NCBI GenBank assembly: GCA_902796095.1
Contig: CADBNP010000243.1
Coordinates: 1 to 6,863 of the forward strand
Source: an uncultured Aeromonadales bacterium
GTDB taxonomy: Bacteria; Pseudomonadota; Gammaproteobacteria; Enterobacterales; Succinivibrionaceae
Reading direction: 5' to 3'
DNA: 6,863 nt
A program made the translations under genes and the position numbers. Positions 1-5,895 of this stretch are shown piece by piece. Under the pieces are notes generated by a model. That model did no database searches and had not been told where the DNA came from. It saw only the letters and a list, made by a program, of their open reading frames with translations. How positions within the stretch are numbered: position 1 is the stretch's first letter; each line of letters starts with the position of its first letter.

Positions 1-97
1 CCCTGCTGTATAAGGTTTTCTGCCTTTAATCCGTATCAATCTGCTGCGGAATACTGTTCTGATGTCTTACAAATCCAGAATGCACGGATATTATCAT

Positions 98-118
98 ACC
101 CGATCATGAGTTTCGGGT
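98..118. repeat. Short inverted repeat downstream of hslU
   Basis: ACCCG (98-102) and CGGGT (114-118) flank eleven bases, starting 15 bases past the hslU stop. No T run follows on the minus strand, so it is at best a weak transcript-end structure. The rest of 1-132 has no recognisable gene. A plus-strand frame is open from the left edge to a TGA at 118-120, but its 39 codons resemble nothing I know. Confidence 0.3.
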
Positions 119-132
119 GACAGAACTTCAGA

Positions 133-1458
133 TCAGAGGATATATCTGCTCAGATCCTCGTTATGAACAAGTTCGCCAAGGTGCTCATCCACGTATGCCC
201 CGTCGATCACAACCCTGGTACCTGACATTTCCGGAGCATTGTACGATATGTCCTCGCACAGCTTCTCCATCACCGTATGAAGTCTGCGGGCACCTATGTT
301 CTCCGTAGTCTCGTTCACTCTGTATGCCGACTCGGCAAGTCTCCTGATTGCATCATCAGTAAACTCAATATCTACTCCTTCGGCCTTGAGCAGTGCCTTG
401 TACTGAACAGTAAGCGAAGCATGAGGCTCCACAAGAATACGCTCAAAATCCTCAGCTGTAAGCTCGGACAGCTCTACCCTGATAGGGAGTCTTCCCTGAA
501 GTTCAGGGATCAGATCTGACGGTTTGGAGGAGGCAAATGCACCGGATGTAATGAAAAGAATATGATCTGTCCTGACCATACCGTGCTTGGTCTTTACCTG
601 ACAGCCCTCGATAAGCGGCAGCAGATCTCTCTGAACACCCTCTCTGGACACATCGGCACCGTGATATTCCGAACCTCTGGAACAGATCTTGTCAATCTCG
701 TCGATAAAGACAATACCGTTGTTTTCCACCAGATCTATGGTTTCCTTTCGCAGATCATCCTTTTTCACCATGGAATCAAGCTCATCCTCGGTAAGCGCCT
801 CAAGGGCATCTTTGATCTTCATCTTCTGGCTCTGACGGGATCTTGATCCGTATCCTTCAAAAAGACTCTGGAACTGACTTGTGATATCCTCCATTCCGGA
901 CGGTCCCACAATCTCAACCCCTATTTGCGGGGCCTTCACATCAATTTCAATTTCCCGATCGTCAAGCTTTCCTTCTCTTAACTGCTTTCTGAAGGTCTGG
1001 CGGGTAGATGACTCCTCCACAGCCCCGCCCTCATCCTCCTTCGGCGGAGTAAGCAGAATATCCAGGATCCTTTCCTCTGCCCGATCTTTTGCCAGATCCC
1101 TGTTTCTCTCGGTAATCTGCTCGCGTACCATCTTGTATGCGGTTTCAGTAAGGTCGCGGATAATGGAATCCACTTCCTTGCCCACATAACCGACTTCGGT
1201 AAACTTGGTGGCTTCAACCTTGATAAACGGAGCATTGGCAAGTCTGGCCAGTCTTCTTGCTATTTCTGTCTTGCCGACTCCGGTAGGGCCGATCATCAGA
1301 ATGTTCTTCGGTGTAATTTCCCGTCTCAGCTCCGGATCAACATTCATTCTCCGCCATCTGTTGCGAAGAGCCAGAGCCACAGCCTTCTTGGCGGCATTCT
1401 GTCCGATAATATGACGATCAAGCTCGTTTACTATTTCACGTGGAGTAAGTTCACTCAT
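133..1458 (-). CDS. hslU: HslU (ClpY), ATPase subunit of the HslVU protease
   Basis: This is the AAA+ unfoldase of the cytoplasmic HslVU (ClpYQ) protease, which uses ATP to unfold substrates and thread them into HslV. The 441-residue protein is near the E. coli length of 443. Visible motifs are Walker A GPTGVGKT (57-64), pore loop GYVG (90-93), a variable I-domain from about 105 to 240, Walker B with D253-E254, the arginine-rich GRLPIR segment (322-327) and sensor 2 GARR (389-392). The C-terminus DLSRYIL matches the tail that docks into HslV. I chose the ATG at 1458 because it gives the family start MSELTPREIV and has an AGGA Shine-Dalgarno (1465-1468) six bases upstream, inside the end of hslV. 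A TTG at 1464 would add two residues. Only two bases separate it from the hslV stop, so the two genes are almost certainly co-transcribed and translationally coupled. No key residue is missing. Confidence 0.97.
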   Translation of the reverse strand: MSELTPREIVNELDRHIIGQNAAKKAVALALRNRWRRMNVDPELRREITPKNILMIGPTGVGKTEIARRLARLANAPFIKVEATKFTEVGYVGKEVDSIIRDLTETAYKMVREQITERNRDLAKDRAEERILDILLTPPKEDEGGAVEESSTRQTFRKQLREGKLDDREIEIDVKAPQIGVEIVGPSGMEDITSQFQSLFEGYGSRSRQSQKMKIKDALEALTEDELDSMVKKDDLRKETIDLVENNGIVFIDEIDKICSRGSEYHGADVSREGVQRDLLPLIEGCQVKTKHGMVRTDHILFITSGAFASSKPSDLIPELQGRLPIRVELSELTAEDFERILVEPHASLTVQYKALLKAEGVDIEFTDDAIRRLAESAYRVNETTENIGARRLHTVMEKLCEDISYNAPEMSGTRVVIDGAYVDEHLGELVHNEDLSRYIL

Positions 1459-1460
1459 TA

Positions 1461-1991
1461 TCAATCCTGGTAATCAATAGTTTCTACAGTTCTGAAACCG
1501 TTGGTGTAAATACAAATGTCAGAGGCTATGGTAAGCGCCTTTTCTGCAATCTCCCTTGCCGTCAAATCAGTGTTCTCAAGAAGAGCTCTTGCCGCGGCCC
1601 TTGCATAATCGCCGCCGGATCCCATGGCTATCAAATCGTTTTCCGGCTGAACAACATCCCCGTTGCCGGTAATGATAAAGGACTTGTGGCAGTCAGCCAC
1701 CGCCAGCATGGCCTCGAGTTTTCTCAAAACCTTGTCAGTTCTCCAGTCTGTCGCCAGAGCAACAGCTGCTCTTTCTATGCTGCCGTTGCATCTCTTCAGT
1801 TTTTCCTCAAACTTTTCAAGCAGAGTAAACGCATCGGCAGTTCCTCCGGCGAAGCCGGCTATGACCTTTCCGTCAGACAGACGGTGAACCTTTTTTGCAT
1901 TGGCCTTCATGACGGTACTGCCCAGCGTGACCTGTCCGTCACCGGCCATAACCACCTGGGAGCCTCTGCGCACTGAAACGATTGTTGTCAT
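1461..1991 (-). CDS. hslV: HslV (ClpQ), proteolytic subunit of the HslVU protease
   Basis: This is the threonine peptidase (proteasome beta-type fold, peptidase family T1) that forms the double-hexamer core of HslVU. The 176-residue protein begins MTTIVSVRRG. Removing Met leaves the nucleophile Thr1, as in the family. Other family landmarks in mature numbering are D17, the conserved Lys pair K32-K33 in NAKKVHRL, and the AGFAGGTADAF segment with the oxyanion-hole glycine near position 45. The MGSGGDYARAAARAL segment is also typical. The full length agrees with E. coli HslV (176 residues). The ATG at 1991 is the only sensible start, since the active-site Thr must follow it. An AGGA lies at 2003-2006, eleven bases upstream, which is a long spacer. 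The TGA stop lies two bases before the hslU ATG. In enterobacteria ftsN precedes this pair, but here a chemoreceptor gene does. Confidence 0.97.
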   Translation of the reverse strand: MTTIVSVRRGSQVVMAGDGQVTLGSTVMKANAKKVHRLSDGKVIAGFAGGTADAFTLLEKFEEKLKRCNGSIERAAVALATDWRTDKVLRKLEAMLAVADCHKSFIITGNGDVVQPENDLIAMGSGGDYARAAARALLENTDLTAREIAEKALTIASDICIYTNGFRTVETIDYQD

Positions 1992-2170
1992 AAAATCAGC
2001 TATCCTGTTATTTTCTTAAGGTAATCATCAACCGCCGGAATTCGCGGCAGTCAGCGGGGAATACAGAAATCCGGTCACGGCAGACAGAACCACCGCACCG
2101 ACACCTTTCAGAGATGCAGTCGGATGATAATGACTGCCCGTCCCGAATTATAAAATTCCCGGACAAGATA

Positions 2171-2198
2171 AATATATGAGCATTTTTGACAAAATCAA
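2171..2198 (-). promoter_or_regulatory. Candidate hslV promoter, sigma70-like with overlapping sigma32-like elements
   Basis: On the minus strand, TTGATT (2193-2198) and TATATT (2171-2176) are separated by 16 bases, a fair sigma70-type promoter. The same stretch reads GTTGATT, 11 bases, then GCTCATAT (2174-2181), which partly resembles the heat-shock consensus CTTGAAA / CCCCATNT. Initiation near 2164 would give a leader of roughly 170 bases. hslVU is a sigma32 operon in E. coli; applying that here is inference from a weak match. Confidence 0.35.
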
Positions 2199-2222
2199 CT
2201 GCATGAAACACTGAACGGCAGC

Positions 2223-2250
2223 AAAAAGAGTCAGTCAGGAAACTGTCTGA
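2223..2250 (-). terminator. Weak rho-independent terminator after the chemoreceptor gene
   Basis: Starting 28 bases past the chemoreceptor stop, the minus strand forms TCAGACA / TGACTGA arms (2231-2250) with one A-A mismatch and a six-base loop. A run of five T follows at 2223-2227. The stem is short and not GC-rich, so the call is tentative. Its place between two unrelated genes fits. Confidence 0.4.
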
Positions 2251-2278
2251 TTATCCCCACCGTACGGGCTAAAAACAG

Positions 2279-4195
2279 CTAAACTCTGAATTTTCCAAGC
2301 TCCTGTTCCTGATTTTCCACATATTCCAGCTGTCTCCCGAGGCTCTCCTTCTCATCACTCAGAATAGTGTAGACAGCTTCAGTCGCGGCAGAAATATCCT
2401 CAGAATGCTGTCTCAGCTGCTCCATTGCCTCGCTCTGGGACTCCACGGCAGCCGAGATCTGTGAAATTTTGGAATGAATGTTCGTCGTGATTTCAGACAT
2501 GTTTCTGAGCAGAGTTTCCGTATGGTGTGCCACCTCCATGGTCTGGTGCGACTCATTCTGGGAATCCTTCATAAAGGCAGAAAGTTCAGATGTACTGTCC
2601 TGGAGATCCTTTATAACCCGGGATATTTCACCGGTTGAATCCTTCGTTCTTGTGGCAAGTGCTCTTATTTCATCAGCAACAACGGCAAAACCTCTTCCCG
2701 ACTCGCCTGCACGGGCGGCTTCAATGGCCGCATTGAGGGAAAGCAGCGTTGTTCTTTCTGATATGGAGGATATCACCTCCAGAATGCCCTTTATCTCCTG
2801 GGATGATTCATTCAGGGTGTTTACCTTGTCCACCGCCACATCAACTCTGGAAGATACGCTGTTCATGGCATCAATCATATTGCGTACATGAGCTATGCCT
2901 TCATCTGTAACAGTCTTGGCCTGCCCGGTCGATTCAGTCACGTCTCCGGCACTGGAGGCAACATTGCCGGATATTTTGCTCATATCTGAGATTGATTCAA
3001 CAAAGCGCTCTGTAATTACTCTCTGTTTCTCCAGCTCCCGCCCTGCACTGACGGAGGATTCTCCCGTAACCTTTGCTATCTCGTGAATATCCCTTGATAT
3101 TCTCTTGTTGTTGGAAATCAGTCCCTGAAGCTTTTCTATAAATGCGTTTACGCCGTGTGCAATATCTCCGATTTCATCATTGCGTCTGCAGTCTATTCTG
3201 AAGGTTAAATCCCCTCCGAGTTCCCGCAGCTGACCTGAAATTTTTCTTAAAGGAAGCATCATTCTGCTGATTATCAGAGCCATCAGAAAAGCAAAAACAG
3301 GAATACAGACAAGACATATGATGCTCTCGGCGTAGGCCAGAGAGTTAGCCTGCTCCAGGATCACGCTTTCCGGAAACTCCATAAGGATATGCCAGCCGAT
3401 TTCGGGAACGAAATACGATGCCACAAAATAGGTGTTGCCGTTCCTGACAGAGTTGTTTATGACAAATTCTCTTGAATCGAGGATCCGGCCAAGAAGAGCA
3501 CTGTCATCAGTATAGGGTTTTCTGATCTGTGCAGCCGTTCCGCCGAGCACAACCTGACCAAAATTGTTGATGAGATAAACCTTTGATGTATTGCTGCTGT
3601 TAAAGGTTTCTATTTTCTGAGAAAGATAGCTCAGAGAATTTCCGACTCCCGCCACTCCAAGAAATCTGCCCTGCCCGTCGGTTACCCGGTAGTTAAGAAA
3701 AACAGAAACCGTATTGTTGTTGTTCTCGTCAAGATCCATGTTGTACAGATACGGTTTATTACTGTTCATAACATCATAAAACCAACTGTCCTTTTCATTA
3801 CTCTTCGAAAGAACCTTCAGAAACTTGTCGTAGACATAATAGCGTTCGGACAGGGATGAGGCGAAAAATGCAGCCGAGGTTTTGTGAGCGTTTTTGATAT
3901 GGGTAAGATATTCAGTAATGGCGGCGTCATCCTCCGGTGAGGAACTTCCGGTCATCACGGGCTTCATTTTTATGAGATCCGCATTCATTCCGACTGCAAT
4001 GGTGAGAAACGGCTGAAGTTCCCGGTGCAGTTCCGATGCCACGCTCTCTATTTTTCCCGGCAGGATCTCCTGTTTGACATTCTCCACCAGGACATTTTTA
4101 GCCATAAAGTAAGAAGGAAAAATAACAAGACCTATAGAAATGCCTATGGCGACAGCTGTCATAACCGCCACCTTGCGACTTAATGTCATCTTCAT
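2279..4195 (-). CDS. Methyl-accepting chemotaxis protein, two TM segments with a probable periplasmic dCache sensor
   Basis: This is an inner-membrane chemoreceptor that signals through CheA/CheW to steer flagellar motility. The 638-residue order is: TM1 at about 8-31, a periplasmic domain at 32-285, TM2 at about 288-310, HAMP at about 311-362, then a cytoplasmic coiled-coil signalling domain to the end. The domain length, the FLNYRV and GRFLGVAGVG strands (166-184) and the closing IGWHILMEFP (266-275) suggest a double-Cache fold. The hairpin tip is intact: ERTTLLSLNAAIEAARAGES at 480-499, then GRGFAVVADEIRALA (500-514). About 140 residues on each side of the tip fit the 40H length class (inference). 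There is no C-terminal NWETF-type pentapeptide, so CheR/CheB tethering is not expected. The ATG at 4195 is supported by GGAA eight bases upstream; Met3 lacks such a site. The ligand cannot be read from sequence. No chemotaxis gene adjoins it, so it is a stand-alone receptor. Confidence 0.93.
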   Translation of the reverse strand: MKMTLSRKVAVMTAVAIGISIGLVIFPSYFMAKNVLVENVKQEILPGKIESVASELHRELQPFLTIAVGMNADLIKMKPVMTGSSSPEDDAAITEYLTHIKNAHKTSAAFFASSLSERYYVYDKFLKVLSKSNEKDSWFYDVMNSNKPYLYNMDLDENNNNTVSVFLNYRVTDGQGRFLGVAGVGNSLSYLSQKIETFNSSNTSKVYLINNFGQVVLGGTAAQIRKPYTDDSALLGRILDSREFVINNSVRNGNTYFVASYFVPEIGWHILMEFPESVILEQANSLAYAESIICLVCIPVFAFLMALIISRMMLPLRKISGQLRELGGDLTFRIDCRRNDEIGDIAHGVNAFIEKLQGLISNNKRISRDIHEIAKVTGESSVSAGRELEKQRVITERFVESISDMSKISGNVASSAGDVTESTGQAKTVTDEGIAHVRNMIDAMNSVSSRVDVAVDKVNTLNESSQEIKGILEVISSISERTTLLSLNAAIEAARAGESGRGFAVVADEIRALATRTKDSTGEISRVIKDLQDSTSELSAFMKDSQNESHQTMEVAHHTETLLRNMSEITTNIHSKISQISAAVESQSEAMEQLRQHSEDISAATEAVYTILSDEKESLGRQLEYVENQEQELGKFRV

Positions 4196-4603
4196 ACTTA
4201 AAATTCCAAATTTACTTCACTGATTCGCAGGATACTACAGAAGCGTTTAAACTGCTGAGAACCGACTCACATACGATTAGGTCATGGACCAGGTTTCTAT
4301 CTGCAGAGAGCCGTCATTCTGGTTCAGGTTGTGCCTGGTGCCGGCCTGCACTACCGACTTCTTTCCCTAGGTTCCTTCTCTATTATTGAAACCGCCTCTT
4401 TTTGTTCCCGGCTTTACTCCGTGCCTCCTGGTTTCAGCACAGAGATGAGACCGGATATCTGATTGTTCCCCTGAAGATTGAGCCACAGTCAAATCAGAAA
4501 GACAGGCATCTCCGCTGGTGGTTTCGTAGATGTGCGGAACGTTTGGCTGCTAAATTCTCTGAATTTCCCCTGCATAATAGGATCCGCCTGCATAAAATAA
4601 CAG
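4196..4603 (-). other. 408-base gene-free region upstream of the chemoreceptor gene
   Basis: No credible coding frame is visible on either strand. Plus-strand frames at 4183-4389 and 4402-4674 run partly into neighbouring genes and look like chance. Structure that can be seen includes a perfect palindrome at 4599-4612 on the upstream stop codon, 9-base direct repeats CCTGCATAA at 4569-4577 and 4587-4595, and AAATTC-TCT-GAATTT at 4552-4566. Inverted repeats are TGAAACC/GGTTTCA at 4387-4393 and 4430-4436, and ACCAGG/CCTGGT at 4288-4293 and 4334-4339. I compared it by eye with the common riboswitches, RNase P RNA, 6S RNA and tmRNA and found no match. It may hold a long 5' leader, a small RNA or only decayed sequence. 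Confidence 0.5.
4222..4249 (-). promoter_or_regulatory. Possible sigma28-like promoter of the chemoreceptor gene
   Basis: On the minus strand, TAAA (4246-4249) is followed after 16 bases by TGCGAATC (4222-4229), 26 bases upstream of the ATG. The flagellar sigma28 consensus is TAAA, 15 bases, GCCGATAA. Only the TAAA and the CGA core match, and the spacer is one base long. Chemoreceptor genes are often sigma28-dependent, which is the main reason for listing this weak site. Confidence 0.2.
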
Positions 4604-4612
4604 TTAACTGTT
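4599..4612. repeat. 14-base perfect palindrome over the fieF stop codon
   Basis: AACAGTTAACTGTT is identical to its reverse complement and contains the TAA stop of the cation efflux gene at 4604-4606. On the minus strand it is followed by ATTTTAT, so it could act as a weak AT-rich terminator with five-base arms. It could equally be a dimeric protein-binding site. Neither role can be decided from sequence. Confidence 0.4.
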
Positions 4613-5530
4613 GTAGAGCCGTTTTTCCTTTTCCTGCTCTTCACACTCGTTGTCTTCAGGTTCAACATGAATAATCACATCAACATTGGAATATTTGCTG
4701 TGAATGCATTTTTCCAGTTCTTCTGTTACATGATGTGAATCCGCCAGAGATATGCTCTCTGACATAACGATATGCATCTGAAGAAAATACACATGACCCG
4801 ACTGTCTGGTTCTCAGACCGTGAACAGACCGTATATCCGGAAACTGCCCTGTCATTCCAAGAATGTCATTCACAATCTGCTCCGGAAGCTCGTGATCCAG
4901 AAGCATATTCATGGCGGTTCTGCCAATGGAAAAAGCTCCGTAAAGAATAACAAGTCCTAGAATAATGGCGAAAACACTGTCAAAAGCCTGAACACCGGTT
5001 AATGATACTGTTACCAGAGAGAGAACCACACCGATGTTAAAGAACAGATCAGCCTTCAGATGAATATTATCCGCTTTAACCGCTGCACTCTGAGTTATAT
5101 CGATAATCCTGTGCTGATAGGATATAACGCCCCATTCAAGAAGCATGGAAATTCCGGTAACGACAAGAGCCATCCCGGTATGAGTCAGCGGTTCCGGTTC
5201 AATGAGTTTGACTATACTGTGCCAGATCACCAGTCCCACGGTGACAATGACAATTATCGACTGAAAAAGTCCGGCAATGGCTTCCGCCTTTCCATGTCCG
5301 AAGTTGTGCTCGGCATCAGGCGGAACAAGAGAAACTCTTACAACAAAAAAAGTGATAACAGCGCCGAGACCATCCATAACCGAATCCAGCATGGAGGCGA
5401 GCATTGTTTCCGAGCCCGAAAAGAACCATACCGCACACTTGCTGACGGTAAGCACCACAGCAAGTCCGATGGACACCGAAATTGCCGATTTTATCAATCC
5501 GCCATAAGATTTCTTAGCTGCTACTTCCAT
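4604..5530 (-). CDS. fieF: FieF-like cation diffusion facilitator (divalent metal efflux)
   Basis: This inner-membrane antiporter of the cation diffusion facilitator family exports divalent metals, mainly Zn2+ and Fe2+ in E. coli FieF (YiiP), in exchange for protons. The 308-residue protein has about six TM helices (roughly 14-205) and a cytoplasmic C-terminal domain. The transport site is D49 and D53 in LDSVMDG with H157 and D161 in IHLKAD, equivalent to FieF D45, D49, H153 and D157. The second site is D72, H75 and H79 in PDAEHNFGHGKAEA. The dimer-domain ligands are H237, H253 and H288; the residue matching FieF D285 is E290. It ends in a Glu-rich tail with one Cys. The ATG at 5530 gives the expected N-terminus, but its ribosome-binding site is weak (AGAAGA about ten bases upstream). 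The exact metal is unproven; family membership is firm, the symbol less so. Confidence 0.85.
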   Translation of the reverse strand: MEVAAKKSYGGLIKSAISVSIGLAVVLTVSKCAVWFFSGSETMLASMLDSVMDGLGAVITFFVVRVSLVPPDAEHNFGHGKAEAIAGLFQSIIVIVTVGLVIWHSIVKLIEPEPLTHTGMALVVTGISMLLEWGVISYQHRIIDITQSAAVKADNIHLKADLFFNIGVVLSLVTVSLTGVQAFDSVFAIILGLVILYGAFSIGRTAMNMLLDHELPEQIVNDILGMTGQFPDIRSVHGLRTRQSGHVYFLQMHIVMSESISLADSHHVTEELEKCIHSKYSNVDVIIHVEPEDNECEEQEKEKRLYNS

Positions 5531-5602
5531 TTAAACCAGTCTTCTTCTGCAGAACCAACCGCGTATCAGTCTGATGCACACCAGTCGATACATATGACTG
5601 AA

Positions 5603-5632
5603 ATTATACAGAAAAAACCTTCGCATGGTTAA
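5603..5632 (-). promoter_or_regulatory. Candidate fieF promoter
   Basis: On the minus strand, a perfect TATAAT (5603-5608) lies 18 bases after TTAACC (5627-5632), which matches four of six bases of the -35 consensus. Transcription would start near 5596, giving a leader of about 65 bases before the ATG at 5530. A second, weaker option further upstream is TTGACT (5669-5674) with TAATTG (5646-5651) at a 17-base spacing. Confidence 0.45.
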
Positions 5633-5721
5633 AACTGCAGCCGTGCAATTATGATTTTGAGGAGACAAAGTCAAAAAGAGAAGAGAAAGAATCACAGACA
5701 CCGGTATTCCTGCAATTCGAA

Positions 5722-5821
5722 CTGAGCCAGAGTCATGACTTTCGACTGAGTTTTCTGACCGGCGGCTCAGATCCGGACTGTTAACGGGCAGTACTGCTGA
5801 AAGCCCCCGGCGGACAGTCCG
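5722..5821. repeat. Two adjacent hairpin-forming inverted repeats
   Basis: The first pair is CTGAGCC (5722-5728) with GGCTCAG (5764-5770), seven perfect pairs; its 35-base interior holds the palindrome AGTCATGACT (5731-5740). Three bases later the second pair is CGGACTGT (5774-5781) with ACAGTCCG (5814-5821), eight perfect pairs. Inside it are CGGG/CCCG arms (5785-5788 and 5806-5809) and the palindrome GCAGTACTGC (5788-5797). The two stems stand back to back and fill 100 bases. Possible readings are a structured RNA, part of a fieF leader or of the transcript end of the ABC operon, or a REP-like genomic repeat. Strand is undetermined. Confidence 0.5.
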
Positions 5822-5895
5822 AGAGAAAGGAGCACGTACGCCCACGGGAAGAGAAAATGCGGACCGGAACAGAACTGAAAAACTCAGGAGACAGC

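Larger units (their letters stand above)
1992..2278 (-). other. Intergenic region and probable leader of hslVU
   Basis: These 287 bases separate the chemoreceptor gene from hslV. No credible gene is present: the only minus-strand frame of note (2008-2211, 67 codons) has no ribosome-binding site and an unusual composition. Read on the minus strand, the region holds a weak terminator (2223-2250), promoter-like sequence (2171-2198), an isolated TATAAT (2147-2152) with no good -35, and two possible hairpins in what would be the leader. One is at 2071-2100, with CGGT/ACCG and CGG/CCG arms; the other is CCGC/GCGG at 2032-2047. The E. coli hslVU leader is known to carry a stabilising stem-loop. Whether either hairpin here has that role is inference. 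Confidence 0.5.
5531..5895 (-). other. 365-base gene-free region upstream of fieF
   Basis: No recognisable gene lies here. A minus-strand frame from a GTG at 5845 runs to a TAA at 5531-5533, directly abutting the fieF ATG, but it has no ribosome-binding site and a composition that looks non-coding. The region has a candidate fieF promoter near the gene (5603-5632), a pyrimidine-rich run on the minus strand at about 5672-5695, and a strongly structured block at 5722-5821. I see no clear terminator for the upstream ABC transporter genes; CTGA-GTTTT-TCAG near 5873-5887 is too weak to call. The nickel/cobalt riboswitch that precedes some cation efflux genes was considered, and nothing diagnostic of it was seen. 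Confidence 0.5.

Noticed and set aside
1..120. Plus-strand frame open from the left edge to a TGA at 118-120
   Set aside because: Thirty-nine codons with no recognisable similarity; a chance open frame is as likely as the end of a convergent gene.
1459..1464. TTG start for hslU at 1464, two codons upstream of the ATG
   Set aside because: The ATG at 1458 has an AGGA at a better spacing and gives the conserved family start MSELTPREIV.
2008..2211. 67-codon minus-strand frame upstream of hslV
   Set aside because: It overlaps the likely hslV leader, has no ribosome-binding site and an atypical Cys/Arg-rich composition.
4301..4335. Resemblance of CATTCTGGTTCAGGTT to the antisense of the TPP riboswitch
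   Set aside because: The obligatory CTGAGA element and the flanking conserved strings are missing.
4387..4436. Resemblance of the minus strand (AAACC ... GTAAAGCC) to a c-di-GMP-I (GEMM) riboswitch
   Set aside because: The GACGCAAAGCC core, the tetraloop hairpin and the second stem are absent; only short common strings match.
4402..4674. 90-codon plus-strand frame in the long gap
   Set aside because: It runs into the 3' end of fieF on the opposite strand, begins without a clear ribosome-binding site and resembles no protein known to me.
5060..5632. 190-codon open frame on the plus strand, antisense to fieF
   Set aside because: It lies opposite a clear cation efflux gene, its composition mirrors that gene, and no family is recognisable.
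5531..5845. 104-codon minus-strand frame from a GTG
   Set aside because: No ribosome-binding site, no recognisable domain, and it spans the hairpin block; most likely non-coding.
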